This document shows, one piece after another, positions 1 to 11,200 of a DNA stretch of 64,000 bases. Location of the stretch: contig DASVUX010000054.1 in NCBI GenBank assembly GCA_036386835.1, positions 1 through 64,000 of the forward strand, written 5' to 3'. Numbering within the stretch: position 1 is the stretch's first letter; each line of letters starts with the position of its first letter. Under the pieces are notes generated by a model. The model was not told where the DNA came from. It did no database searches and saw nothing but the letters and a program-made list of their open reading frames with translations. Source of the stretch: 2-12-FULL-35-15 sp036386835. Lineage in GTDB: Bacteria > Bacteroidota > Bacteroidia > 2-12-FULL-35-15. Made by a program: the position numbers and the translations under genes.

Positions 1-618
1 GTGTGCTGAATATTTGATCGGTACTGTAGTGTACTCGGATTCGCCAAGAAGAGTTTCATTGGGTTTATTAAGGTGATAGAATGAAGCACCTATCCAGTAG
101 GTCCTGGTATAGGCAAGCAGCCCGGCACCAATATCAAAAAAAGCTTTGCTTTGCGTTGGGGTTTCTATCGTTGCAACATTCCCGCCCCTGGCCAGCTGAT
201 CTCCAAAAACAAGGTTGTTAAAATTAATGCTTCTCACACCTAAGCCGGGCTGAACCCCCACACGCATATTAAGTTTCTTTGTAAGCGTTGCTTCATATGC
301 AAAAAGCGGGTTCACCACGGTTGTCCTAAGTTGTCCGGTTCCTGCCACATCACTTCCGATCAATAATCCCACACCAATGTTATAAGTTGTTATATAATGA
401 TCATAAGAGGCCAGGTAAGATTTATAGGCTTTGGAAACTCCGGGCCACTGGTTCCGGTAAGTGAGTGAAAACCTCGAGCATACATCCGCACCCGTAAAGG
501 CAGGATTCAGGTATAGCGATGAAGAGTAGAACTGGGTAAAATGCATATCCTGCGCCTTCAGGCCAACGCTGATGAACAACAGCACAGCACAGATTATTTT
601 ATATAGCTTGATCATCAT
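1..618 (-). CDS. PorP/SprF family T9SS outer-membrane protein (partial, C-terminus outside window)
   Basis: The reading frame is open from an ATG at 618 to the window edge (206 codons seen). The N-terminus is a signal peptide ending in a VGLKAQD-like cleavage region. It is followed by the family hallmark QFYSSSLYLNPAFTGAD and by alternating beta-barrel strands. PorP/SprF proteins are outer-membrane partners of type IX secretion; those beside type B substrates are needed for secretion or attachment of that substrate (known for SprF with SprB). The start overlaps the stop of the upstream PD40 protein in an ATGA junction, so translation is probably coupled. A second ATG follows directly at 615. 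It is the last visible gene of the adhesin/PD40/PorP operon. The family call is firm; the full length is unknown. Confidence 0.9.
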   Translation of the reverse strand, partial: MMIKLYKIICAVLLFISVGLKAQDMHFTQFYSSSLYLNPAFTGADVCSRFSLTYRNQWPGVSKAYKSYLASYDHYITTYNIGVGLLIGSDVAGTGQLRTTVVNPLFAYEATLTKKLNMRVGVQPGLGVRSINFNNLVFGDQLARGGNVATIETPTQSKAFFDIGAGLLAYTRTYWIGASFYHLNKPNETLLGESEYTTVPIKYSAH

Positions 619-2210
619 TGTTTAGTTTTTATAAGCTTGAAAATATTTTCTTTATCAGCGGATAAAGTAACATTGGATATAAAAGAATCATATCCTGCAG
701 CCTGGATAGCCATTCTGAATTCCTTTCCCGGTGGTGAGATGATAATTATCTTGCCTGTATTCTCATTCGACCTGTACATCCCGTGAACTGATTTTTTCTG
801 CATATCTGTTAAAAGCACTTCAACGTTTTTAATGAGTTTATCTGAATCATCAAACACATACACATTGTAAACGTTTAATGGAACGCTATTTACCGGGAAA
901 TATACGCTGTAGATATCCTGGGATCCATAGCCTCCTTCCCTTTGTGAAGAAAGATATCCGGTTGAACCATCGGTACTAAGGACAAAGAAGATGTCATCAT
1001 CAACAGTATTCACCGGGGACCCCATATTTTCAGGGGTGCTGAAAATACCTGCTTCATCAAAACCTGATTTAAAGATGTCATACCCACCCATGTTTCGATG
1101 GCCTTCGGAACTAAAGAACAGTGTGCTCCTGGCAGGGTGTACAAAAGGCGCATCTTCATTGTATTCTGTATTTATAGTTGGCCCGAGGTTGAAAGGTTCT
1201 CCCCATTTGCCGTTCGGAAGCTTCCGCGCGAGATAAATATCTTTCCCTCCGTATCCGCCGGGGCGGTTGCTTGAGAAGAACACAATACTCCTGTCCGGAG
1301 AAAAGCATGCGCTGGTTTCCAGGAACTCTTCCGAATTTACCACATTGCTAAGCATTTTCGGATCCGACCATTTTTTATCAGTAAGGTCACTCTCATAAAT
1401 ATCCCCGCTTCTCAGGTCCGGGCTTGTACGGTATATCAGCATTTTTTCTCCGTCTGCCGAAAGCCCGGTACAGGCATCATGAACAGAGGTGTTAATGTTG
1501 GTGTCAAGTATTGAAGGCATACTCCATCGGTCGCCTGCATTATGCGAAATGTATATATCCTCAAAATAATCCCCCAAAGGATCCTTCTGATGCCACAGGT
1601 TGTTCTTTCTCCTGGAGGTAAAAAGCAGGAATGTATTATCTGCAGGGATAAGTGGTGCATAATCCGCATATTCGGAATTAACCTCAGGCCCAAGGTTTTT
1701 GATCTGTAAAGTATTGTCCGCTTTCGATTCCATTAGCATTGACGTCTGGCATTTCTGGAGAAGGTCGTTGATCTCTTTCCGGCTGTGCTCATCTCCACCC
1801 CCTAAATACTTGTATTGAGTAAAGTTGAGTATAGCTTTTTCATAAGATCGCTCCAGGTGATTTAAATTTCCAAGATAAAAATTTACTTCAGGGAAATCCG
1901 AGGCTTCCACTTTCTCAAAATGTTTCTTGGAGTCTTTCCTGTATTTTCTTAATTCGTACTTGCAGACACCAAGCTTATAGTTTAATTCCTGGTTAGAACT
2001 ATCTATCTCATAAAGCCTGGAGTAAATGCTCATTGCCCCGAGGTAATCGCCAAAGTCATAAAACTTATCAGCTTTCATGAATAGCTTTTTATTCTCCTTT
2101 TTATTTAATTGAGAGAACCCGGTTGTAGCGATCAGCATTATGGTGATCACTGTAAATAATTTCCTATCGAAGAAGCGTAACATCACCTGTCTTATTAAAT
2201 TCTTTTCCAT
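615..2210 (-). CDS. PorE-like TPR/PD40-propeller protein lacking an OmpA domain
   Basis: A secreted protein of 531 residues. After a signal peptide come TPR-like helices (about residues 35-155). Five PD40/WD40-like propeller repeats follow (about 170-430; for example FSPDRSIVFFSSNRPGGYGG and ADGEKMLIYR). The last 85 residues form a carboxypeptidase-regulatory-like beta domain. This is the order of domains in PorE-type T9SS proteins, but the usual C-terminal OmpA-like peptidoglycan-binding domain is absent and the gene stops 4 bases into the next one. The start overlaps the adhesin gene end by 47 bases; an internal ATG at 2183 gives a cleaner signal peptide and may be the true start. It lies between a type B adhesin and PorP/SprF, so a periplasmic role in that module is inferred. 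Confidence 0.82.
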   Translation of the reverse strand: MEKNLIRQVMLRFFDRKLFTVITIMLIATTGFSQLNKKENKKLFMKADKFYDFGDYLGAMSIYSRLYEIDSSNQELNYKLGVCKYELRKYRKDSKKHFEKVEASDFPEVNFYLGNLNHLERSYEKAILNFTQYKYLGGGDEHSRKEINDLLQKCQTSMLMESKADNTLQIKNLGPEVNSEYADYAPLIPADNTFLLFTSRRKNNLWHQKDPLGDYFEDIYISHNAGDRWSMPSILDTNINTSVHDACTGLSADGEKMLIYRTSPDLRSGDIYESDLTDKKWSDPKMLSNVVNSEEFLETSACFSPDRSIVFFSSNRPGGYGGKDIYLARKLPNGKWGEPFNLGPTINTEYNEDAPFVHPARSTLFFSSEGHRNMGGYDIFKSGFDEAGIFSTPENMGSPVNTVDDDIFFVLSTDGSTGYLSSQREGGYGSQDIYSVYFPVNSVPLNVYNVYVFDDSDKLIKNVEVLLTDMQKKSVHGMYRSNENTGKIIIISPPGKEFRMAIQAAGYDSFISNVTLSADKENIFKLIKTKQ

Positions 2211-5200
2211 TGTTCAACTTAACATATGCTTTCCAGATGTAAACATCCTGCTGACAGATTTGTCCGCGATAGTAACCATCCCAACCCTGCCGGATATCAA
2301 AAGTTTCAAAGATCAGCTCGCCCCAGCGGTTGAAGATCTGGAGCTTAAAATCAGTTACGCCTGATGTATAAGGAAAGAATACATCGTTTGTCAAGCTTGT
2401 AATATCATAATAACCCCCTGAAGGGTTATCAGGATCAGGTGTGAAAACATTCGGGAATACTACATCGGCATTTGTTATTACTTCAGCATATGCAGTATCA
2501 GAACATCCCAAAGCGGAAGTTGCGATCAGTTGCACCGGGTAGATCCCGACAGTTTGATATAAATACGTAGGGTTGGTTGCAGTTGATGTTCCTCCATCCC
2601 CGAAACTCCAGGTATAAGTTGTAGCTCCCACAGATTGATTTGTAGCGATCAAAGGATCATATGGAAGATCAAAGCTTAATGAGTTCAGGCTAAACGCTGC
2701 TAATGGATATGGATATGCATGAATTATTATTGGTGATGATGCATTGTTATTCGTACAGCCAGCAGCGGTTGTAACCGTTAATGTCACAGGAAACGTTCCG
2801 GTATTCGGATAAGTGTGTGACGGGTTTTGCTCATTGGAAGTAGAGCCGTCACCAAAGGTCCATGTCCAGGATGTGATCGGGTCAATCACATTGCCGGTAA
2901 CGGAATTGTCATTGAATTGTACAACATCCGGCACACAGATGGTGGTGGTATCCGATGACAAAGAAATTGTAGGCGGAGGGTTAAACATTACATCAACCGT
3001 ATCTGTGACTGAAGATCCGCAGGTATTGGTGACTGTAAGTATGTATGTTGTTGGTGCGGCAGGAGTCACAACAAAAGCCCCCGGCCCGCTACCCAGGCCA
3101 TTGTTCCAGGAGTAGGTGAGAGGACCCGTTATACCAAAGGTCTCTGCATAAATTGTGGTGACCTGTCCCGGACAGATCGGTGAGAATGCCACAGCATTTA
3201 TATTCGCAGCTGTAAGATTATAAACGATGGCGGAAACAGTATCCTGTGAACCGGCACATCCATCCTGGTCATAAGCTACTACAATATATTCAGTATTCTC
3301 AGTTGGAGTGACATTCAGCGTTCCGGCATTGATAGATGGTCCCGGCTGCCAGACAAAATAATAATTTCCTGCTCCTCCTGATGCTGAAGCTGAAAGTGAG
3401 CCTGATGAACCAAGGCAGATGGTATCGTTTGGCCCCGCTGCAGTAATCACCGGGGTAGGCTGAGTAATAAGCACACTGCTGTTTGTTGTGCAGCCATTAG
3501 CATCTGTTACTGTTACAGAATAAGACGATGCAACGAGGTTAACAGCAGTACTGCCGGTTTGCCCGTTTGACCATAAGTACGAATAAGGTAATGTTCCACC
3601 GCTGGCATTTACTGTTGCTGTCGCATTCGAACTGTTATAACAGGTCGGGCTGGTTGTGGAGCCCATAGATGAAATCAGGGACTGAGGTTGAGTGATGCTT
3701 ACCGTAATGGAGGCAGGGCAATTGTTCTGGTCAGTGACATTAACAGTGTAACTGCCTGCCGATAAATTATTGACTGAAGGTAATGTGGAACTAATCGGTG
3801 CCCATGCATAGGTGTATGGGACTGTGCCGCCTGTTCCCGTTACTGTTATCGAACCATTTCCTCCCCCGAAGCAGGATACATCGGTTAAAGAAGAAACGCT
3901 GATGCCCAGTTGAGTCGGTTCTGTTATCGTTGCAGAAGATGTGGAGATGCAGCCTAGGGAATCAGTTACAGTTACAGTATATGTACCGGCTGTGAATCCT
4001 GTACCTGTCGTGCTATTGCCCCCGAACGGTGACCAGCTCATTGTATAGGGTGCCGAACCTGCAACGATAGAAACAGTCGCACTTCCATTATTTCCTCCGA
4101 AGCATGAAACGTTCGTGAATGAAGAAATATTCGTGGTTGGCCCTGCAATATTTGTAAGAGTTGCAGAAACAGTCATGATACAGTTGTTGGCATCTTTTAT
4201 CTCGAGAGTATAAGTTCCAGGTCCGGCACCAGTAATATCAGACATTGTGGCGCTTCCCGGTGACCACAGATAAGTGTAAGGACCGGTTCCTCCTGAAACT
4301 AACGATGTTACAGAACCATTATTAAATCCGCATGAAGGCTCAACTGTGCTTACGGAAGCTGTTATAGCTGTAGGCTGCGTAATTATTACAGAAGTGTTGG
4401 TTTGGCAGCCGTTTGCATCTGTAACTAATATAAAATAATTTCCTGCGGATAATCCCGAAGCGGACTGGCCGGTGCCGCCTGCAGGACTCCAGGCATAGCT
4501 GTATGCCGCAGTTCCCCCGGTTACAGATACCGAAGCAGTTCCATCGGACCCTGAAAAGCAGGAAACAGGTATACCCGCAGCAGTGGCCGAAAGCGCTTGT
4601 GAAGGCTGTGTAATACTTGCCGTGGCCGTGGTAGAGCAGCCTTTCGAATCTGTGACAGTAACTGTATAAGTTCCCGCTGAAAGGCCTGTAGCAGTTTGAC
4701 CTGTTCCCCCATAAGGCAGCCAGTTGTATGTATAAAATGGTGTGGCACCTGAAGGAGTAACCGTTGCTGATCCGTTATTCCCGCCAAAGCAGCTTACATT
4801 GGAAGAGGCTGTAATGGCTGCAGTTAAAAGCGTGGGCTGATTGATAATAAATGTTGCGGTCTGTATACAGGACTTAGCATCAGTAACCTGTACTGTATAT
4901 GTACCTGCAATTAACGATGATATAGATGTGCCGGTGTTTCCTGATGGCAGCCACTGGAAAGTATAACCCGGTGTTCCTCCTCCGGCCGATACTGTGGCAG
5001 TACCATTATTCCCCCCGAGACAGCTGACATCAGTTGAAGTTACATTAACATTCACTTGCGTTGGTTGTGAGATTACCACTCCCGGTGAAGTAGCTATACA
5101 ACCATTCGAATCCGTAATACTTACAGAATAAGTTCCTGCGGTTAAACCTGAGGCAGTAGCTGCATTGCCTCCCGTTGGCAGCCATGCGTATGTAAACGGA

Positions 5201-8200
5201 CCACTGCCACCTGATACACCCGCAGTAGCAGTGCCGTTGGATCCCCCGAAACAGCTTACATTAGTAGAAGACGCCACTGATGCAACAGGTCCGGGATTAT
5301 TATTTACCAATACGCTTGCAGTAGAAATACACCCGTTATTATCGGTTACAGTTACGCTGTAAGAGCCAGGAAGAACTGCGCTTGCAGTATCATTTGTCCC
5401 GCCCGAAGGTGACCACTGATAGGTATAGGAAGGGCTGCCCCCTGTAGCTGAAACATAAGCAACTCCGCTGGCTGCCCCGCAGCTTGCATTGTCGCTTCCT
5501 GTTGTAAGCACCACAGGGGTGGGTTGGGAAACTGTTGTGGAAGCAGTAGCAATACATCCTTTAGAGTCTGTTGCAGTTACTGTATAAGTCCCGATCGGAA
5601 GTGCGCCCAGTAGTTGCCCTGTAACAGGACCAGGCATCCAGCTATAATTGTAAGGTGCTGTGCCGCCCGCTGCATTGGATGAAGCAGTTCCGTCAGAACC
5701 TCCAAAACAGGAAACAGGGGTTGCTGCAGCTGTCACTGTTAATGCGGCTGCTGGTTGGGTGATTGAGTAGGTTGATGTCTGGATGCAGCTATTCGCATCT
5801 GTTACCTGTACAGTATAAGTTCCGGCAGTTAAACCTGATATCGAAGTTCCCGGAGTTCCTGATGGCAGCCACAGGTAAGTGAAGCCGGGTGTACCGCCGG
5901 AGGCAGCTGCGGTTGCAGATCCGTTATTGCCGCCAAGACAGCTTACATTATTTGCCGAAATATTAATAATGATCAGTGACGGCTGTGTTACCACCGGGCT
6001 CACGGCAGGTAAAGAAGGGCAACCATTTGCATCAGTTGCGATTACTGTATATGTGCCTGATGAAAGGCCGGTAGCAGTGGCACCGGTTCCGCCGGAGGGT
6101 GACCAGGCATATGTAAACGGTGCTGCGCCTCCCGTCACTGTGGCAGTTGCTGTCCCGTTCGCCCCGCCAAAGCAGCTTACGGCAGTAACTCCGCTTACAC
6201 TCACTGAAGGCCCTGCATTATCATTAACAACAACGCTTGCTGTTGCGGTGCAGCTGTTTGCATCTGTAACGGTTACGTTATAAGTTCCAAATAATAAACC
6301 TGTTGCTGTGGGGCTCGTTTGACTGCCAGGAGCCCACAAATATGAATATCCGGGAGTACCTCCTGAAGCGTTCACTGAAGCTTGTCCGTTTGGCAGACTG
6401 CAATTAGAATTTACACTGGATGTGGAAAGGACGATTGGAGTAGGCTGAGTAATGGTAACAGTGTTTGTTTGCAAACAACCTTCGGCATCAGTAGCAGTTA
6501 CCGTATAAGTACCTGCCGGCAGATTAGAAAGATTTTGCCCGCTGATATTACCCGGCATCCAGTTGTAATTGTAAGGCCCTGTGCCTCCACTGGCGTTTGC
6601 TGAAGCTGTTCCATTGTTCCCTGCATTACAGGATACCGGAGTGCCTGCAACAGCTACAGCAAGAGCAGCCGCTGGCTGAGTGATCGTATAGGGTGTAGTT
6701 TGTACGCAGCTATTAGCATCAGTTACCTGGATGGTATAAGTACCTGCTGTAAGATTAGAAATATTTGGCCCTAAAGTTCCACCTGGCAGCCACTGGTAAA
6801 TATAACCTGGTGTGCCGCCTGCTGCGGAAGCCGTAGCAGATCCATCGCTGCCCCCAAAACAGCTGACTGCTGAAGTTGAAGTGCTGATAACGATTGGTGG
6901 CGGTTCAAGAATATCAGGACTTGTAGTAGCGTTTGACTGACAACCGTTAGCATCAAGAACAGTGACTGTATATGTTCCTGCAATCAGGCCTGTTGCTGTT
7001 ACTGTTGTTCCCCCGTATGGCATCCAGTTATATGTAAATGGCCCGGTTCCACCTGCTACTCCTACAGAAGCCTGTCCGTCATTACCGCCAAAACAACTAA
7101 CATTAATGACATTGAAAATAGTGGCGTTAGGACCTGCATTGTCATTAACGTTTGCCCATTGGGTTTCCACACATCCATGATCATCCGTGACGGTGACCGT
7201 ATAAGGCCCGGCAATCAACCCTGTTGCGCTTGCTGCATTTCCGCCTGAAGGCGACCATAAATAAGTATAAGGAGTAAATCCCCCTGAAACATTTACGGAA
7301 GCCTGTCCTGTTGGTAACCCGCAGTTTGAATTTACCGTTGACGTTGTAAGTATCAATTGTGATGGCTGGTTGACCGTAATTGTATTGGTGGCTGTACAGC
7401 CCTTACTGTCAGTTGCAGTAACAGTGTATGTACCGGCTGTCAATCCTGATATATTTTGTGTGCCGGCAGCCCCGGGCATCCAGTTATATGTATAAGGCCC
7501 CGTGCCACCGGCAGCTGATGCAGTTGCAGTGCCGTCAGCCCCGGCAAAGCAATTGGTTGGTGTTGATGTGCCGGATACCGATAGTGGGAGGGCCGGTTGG
7601 TTAATTGTTACTGAGTTTTGGAAAGTACACCCGTTCGCATCTGTAATTGTTAAAGAGTATGTACCTGCTGCAAGGCCGGAAACAGAATTGGTTGTAGCTC
7701 CTCCGGGTGACCAGGAATAAGAATAATTCGGTGTTCCTCCGGAAGGTGTTGCTGAAACCGAACCGTTATTTCCTCCGAAACAGCTGACATCAATTTGCCC
7801 GCTGTACACAATGCCCAGAGGTAAAGGTTGTGTAATCACAACGCTTGAAATAGCGGTACATCCCAGGTTATCAGTAGCAGTAACAGTATAAGTGCCGCTG
7901 GAAAGATTGCTTACGGTTGCAGTGTTCATTGAGCCTGGCTGCCATGAATAAGTGTAGCCCGGTGTTCCGCCTGACCCTGCAGCCGTTGCAGTACCATTAT
8001 TTGCATAATCACAGGTTTCGTTGGTAGAAACAATATTTACTGCTACAACTGTCGGCTCTGTTATAATTTGGCTGGCACTGAGTACACAGCCTAAAGCATC
8101 AGTAACTGTTAATGTATACGTTCCTGCTGCAAGCCCGGATACATTCGGATTAACCGAACCACCCGCACTCCAGGAGTAAGTATAAGGAGCTGTTCCACCT

Positions 8201-11200
8201 GTAACAGTGCTGTTGATAAGGCCGTTGCTTCCGCCAAAACAGGAAACGTTTTGGGAAGTAAAACTGATAAGAAGTGGTAAAGGTTGGGTAATTGTGTAGG
8301 AAGCTGTGACCTGGCATCCCAGCGCATCTGTAACTATAACAGTATATGTACCTGCTGCCTGCCCGGAGATTGACGCTGAAGCCTGGCCTCCCGGAAGCCA
8401 TTGATAAGTGTAAGGGGCTGTACCACCGGCAGGAATCGCGGTGAGCGTCCCATTGCTTCCTCCGTTACAGGAAACGTTTGAAATTGCCGGGCTTACTGAT
8501 AAAACCACTGGTTGTGTAATGGTTACAGTATTCTGTACTGTACATCCGTTCGCATCCGTAATGGTAAGTGTATAAGTGCCTGCCGAAAGTCCCGAAGCAG
8601 TGTTCGTGGTTGCGCCACCCGGCATCCAGGAGTAAGTATAGTTTGGAGTACCTCCTGCGGGCGTTGCAGACACCGATCCGTTACTTCCCCCGAAACAGCT
8701 GACATTCACCTGCGAACTAAATGCTATTGATAAAGGCGGTGGTTGGTTGATAATGGCAGTAGCTGTGGCAGCACACCCGAGTGCATCTGTAATTGTTACC
8801 GAATAGGTTCCGCTTGCAAGCCCGCTTATAGTAGCTGTTGTCAGCGATCCTGGCATCCAGAGATAAGTATAGCCAGGAGTACCGCCGGATGGAATTGCAG
8901 TAGCCGAACCATTGTGAAGATAGTCACATGTTTCATTGGTTGTACTTGTAGAGACAGTAAGCTGGACAGGTTGGATGATGACAACAGAATTGGTTGCAAT
9001 ACATCCCTGTGCATCTGTTACTGTGACGGTATAAGTTCCCGCAATAAGCCCGGAAGCTGTTGAACCTGTTCCGCCCGAAGGACTCCAGTTATATGTATAA
9101 CCCGTTGTGCCCCCGGTAACACTTGCAGTAGCACTTCCATTGCTTCCGCCGGTGCAGCTCACATTCGTTTGGCTAAATGTGATTGCCAAAGGTAAAGGCT
9201 GGGTGATCGTATAAGTTGAAGTAAGGGTACAACCTTTAAAATCAGTAACAGTAACAGTATAGGTTCCTGCTGTTTGGCCTGATATTGCGGAAGTGTTTTG
9301 TCCTCCCGGTGACCATAAATACGTGTATGGCCCGGTTCCGCCTGCGGGGGTTACTGAAACCGACCCGTTATTACCTCCCGCACAACTAACGTTAATTATC
9401 GAGTTGGTTACCGATAGTGCAGCCGATGGTTGTGTAATGGTTGTTTGACTTTGTGCCTGGCATCCATTCGCATCTGTCACTGTAACGGAATAAGTCCCGG
9501 CTGCAGCGCCTGTTAATACAGCCGTTGTTGCACCTCCGGGGCTCCATGAATATGAATATGCAGTTGTTCCGCCTGTTGCACTTGCAGTGACAGATCCATC
9601 CGAACCTGCAAAACAGCTGACATTCGTCTGGTTGATGAGGCTTACCAACAGCACCTGTGGTTCTGTAATTGTAGCGAAAGCCAGAACAGAGCACCCTTTT
9701 GAATCAGTAGCTGTTAACGTGTATGTTCCGCTGGCCAGTCCGCTGATGGTTTGAGTTGTAGCCCCTCCAGGCTGCCATAAATAAGTATACGGAGCAGTTC
9801 CACCCGAAACATTGCCGGTGGCACTGCCGTTATTTAAATAGTTACATGTTTCATTTACAACGGAAGTAGTAGCAACTAAAGGTGAAGGTTGTGTGATGAT
9901 AGTAGTCCCGGTAATAGTACAACCTTTGGAATCCGTTACAGTAACAGTGTATGTTCCCGCAATTAAACCGGTGGCTCCTGGTGAGGTGCCTCCCGAAGGT
10001 GTCCAGGAATAGATATACGGTGCAGTTCCACCACTCACAGAAGCCGTGGCTGTTCCGTCAGATCCGTTATTGCAGCTTACATTCGTTTTTGTAATTACAA
10101 CAGCCAGCGGGAGAGGCTGTGTAACAGTGTAGGTTCCCGGTAAGGTACATCCTTTGGCATCAGTAATAGTCACAGAATAAGTCCCTGCTATAAGTCCGGA
10201 AATTGATGAAGTGGCCGCACCTCCCGGAGCCCATAAATAGGAATATGGTGAAGTCCCACCGGATGGCGTTAAGGTTATACTGCCGTTGTTACCCCCTGCG
10301 CAGCTTACATTGGTAGTTACATTACTTACAGCAAGTGGGAGCGGCTGGGTAATTGTGGTTGAGGTCTGGAATGTACAGCCCAGGCTATTGGTAACTGTTA
10401 CAGAGTAAGTCCCCTGTATTAAATTAATTGCAGTAGCCGAAGTTTGTGCAGGAACAGTATTCCATAAATAGGTAAATGCCGGAGAACCGCCGGTAACAGT
10501 TACAGCGGCAGAACCATTGCTTCCACCTGCACAGCTTACATGCGTAGGCGTAATTGCAACTGTGCCGGTCCAGCCTGTAAAGTTAATGCGTACAACATCT
10601 GACATTGCCGGACATGTTCCGTTACCCGTAGTGGTTAGCGTAAGGTCAACAAAACTATTTGCTATCTCCGCTGCAGTAGGAGTATATACCGCATTTAATG
10701 TAGTATTATTAGGACTGTAAGAACCTCCGCCTCCCGACCAGGCTCCTCCGCTGGCTCCCGTCACAGAACCATTCAGTACCGGATGGGGTGTGGTTTGCGA
10801 GCATACAGTTTGATCGGGCCCTGCATTCGCGGAAATGGCTACTGAAAATGAGGTGACTGTTACAGTATTATATGCTGGCGGACATCCTGAGGCATCCGTT
10901 AACTGTACAGTATAATTTCCCGTCCCGACATTAATGCTTTGCGAAGGATTAACGCTGTTCCACAGATAACTGTAAGGAGGGGTTCCACCGTTTCCATTTG
11001 CTGTTATTGTCGTGGAGGTTTGTCCAAAGCAGATCGTAGGATTTAAAGGTGCTATTGAAACGGAGAGTGTAGGATTAAAGGTGACCCGTACAGTATCACA
11101 TGCTGTTGCAAAATTACAAAGCGAAGCAGGCTGACCGCAAACTACATAATCAATATATGGCGGCAGGGTCCCGCTTCCCGTTACAATCGGGTTAAGACAT

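Noticed and set aside
2813..11000. Many open frames on the plus strand inside the 3194-residue adhesin, some over 100 codons
   Set aside because: They follow the repeat period, have no signal peptide or known domain, and run opposite to a frame whose domains are clear. Low stop density comes from the repeated Gly/Thr/Ser codons.
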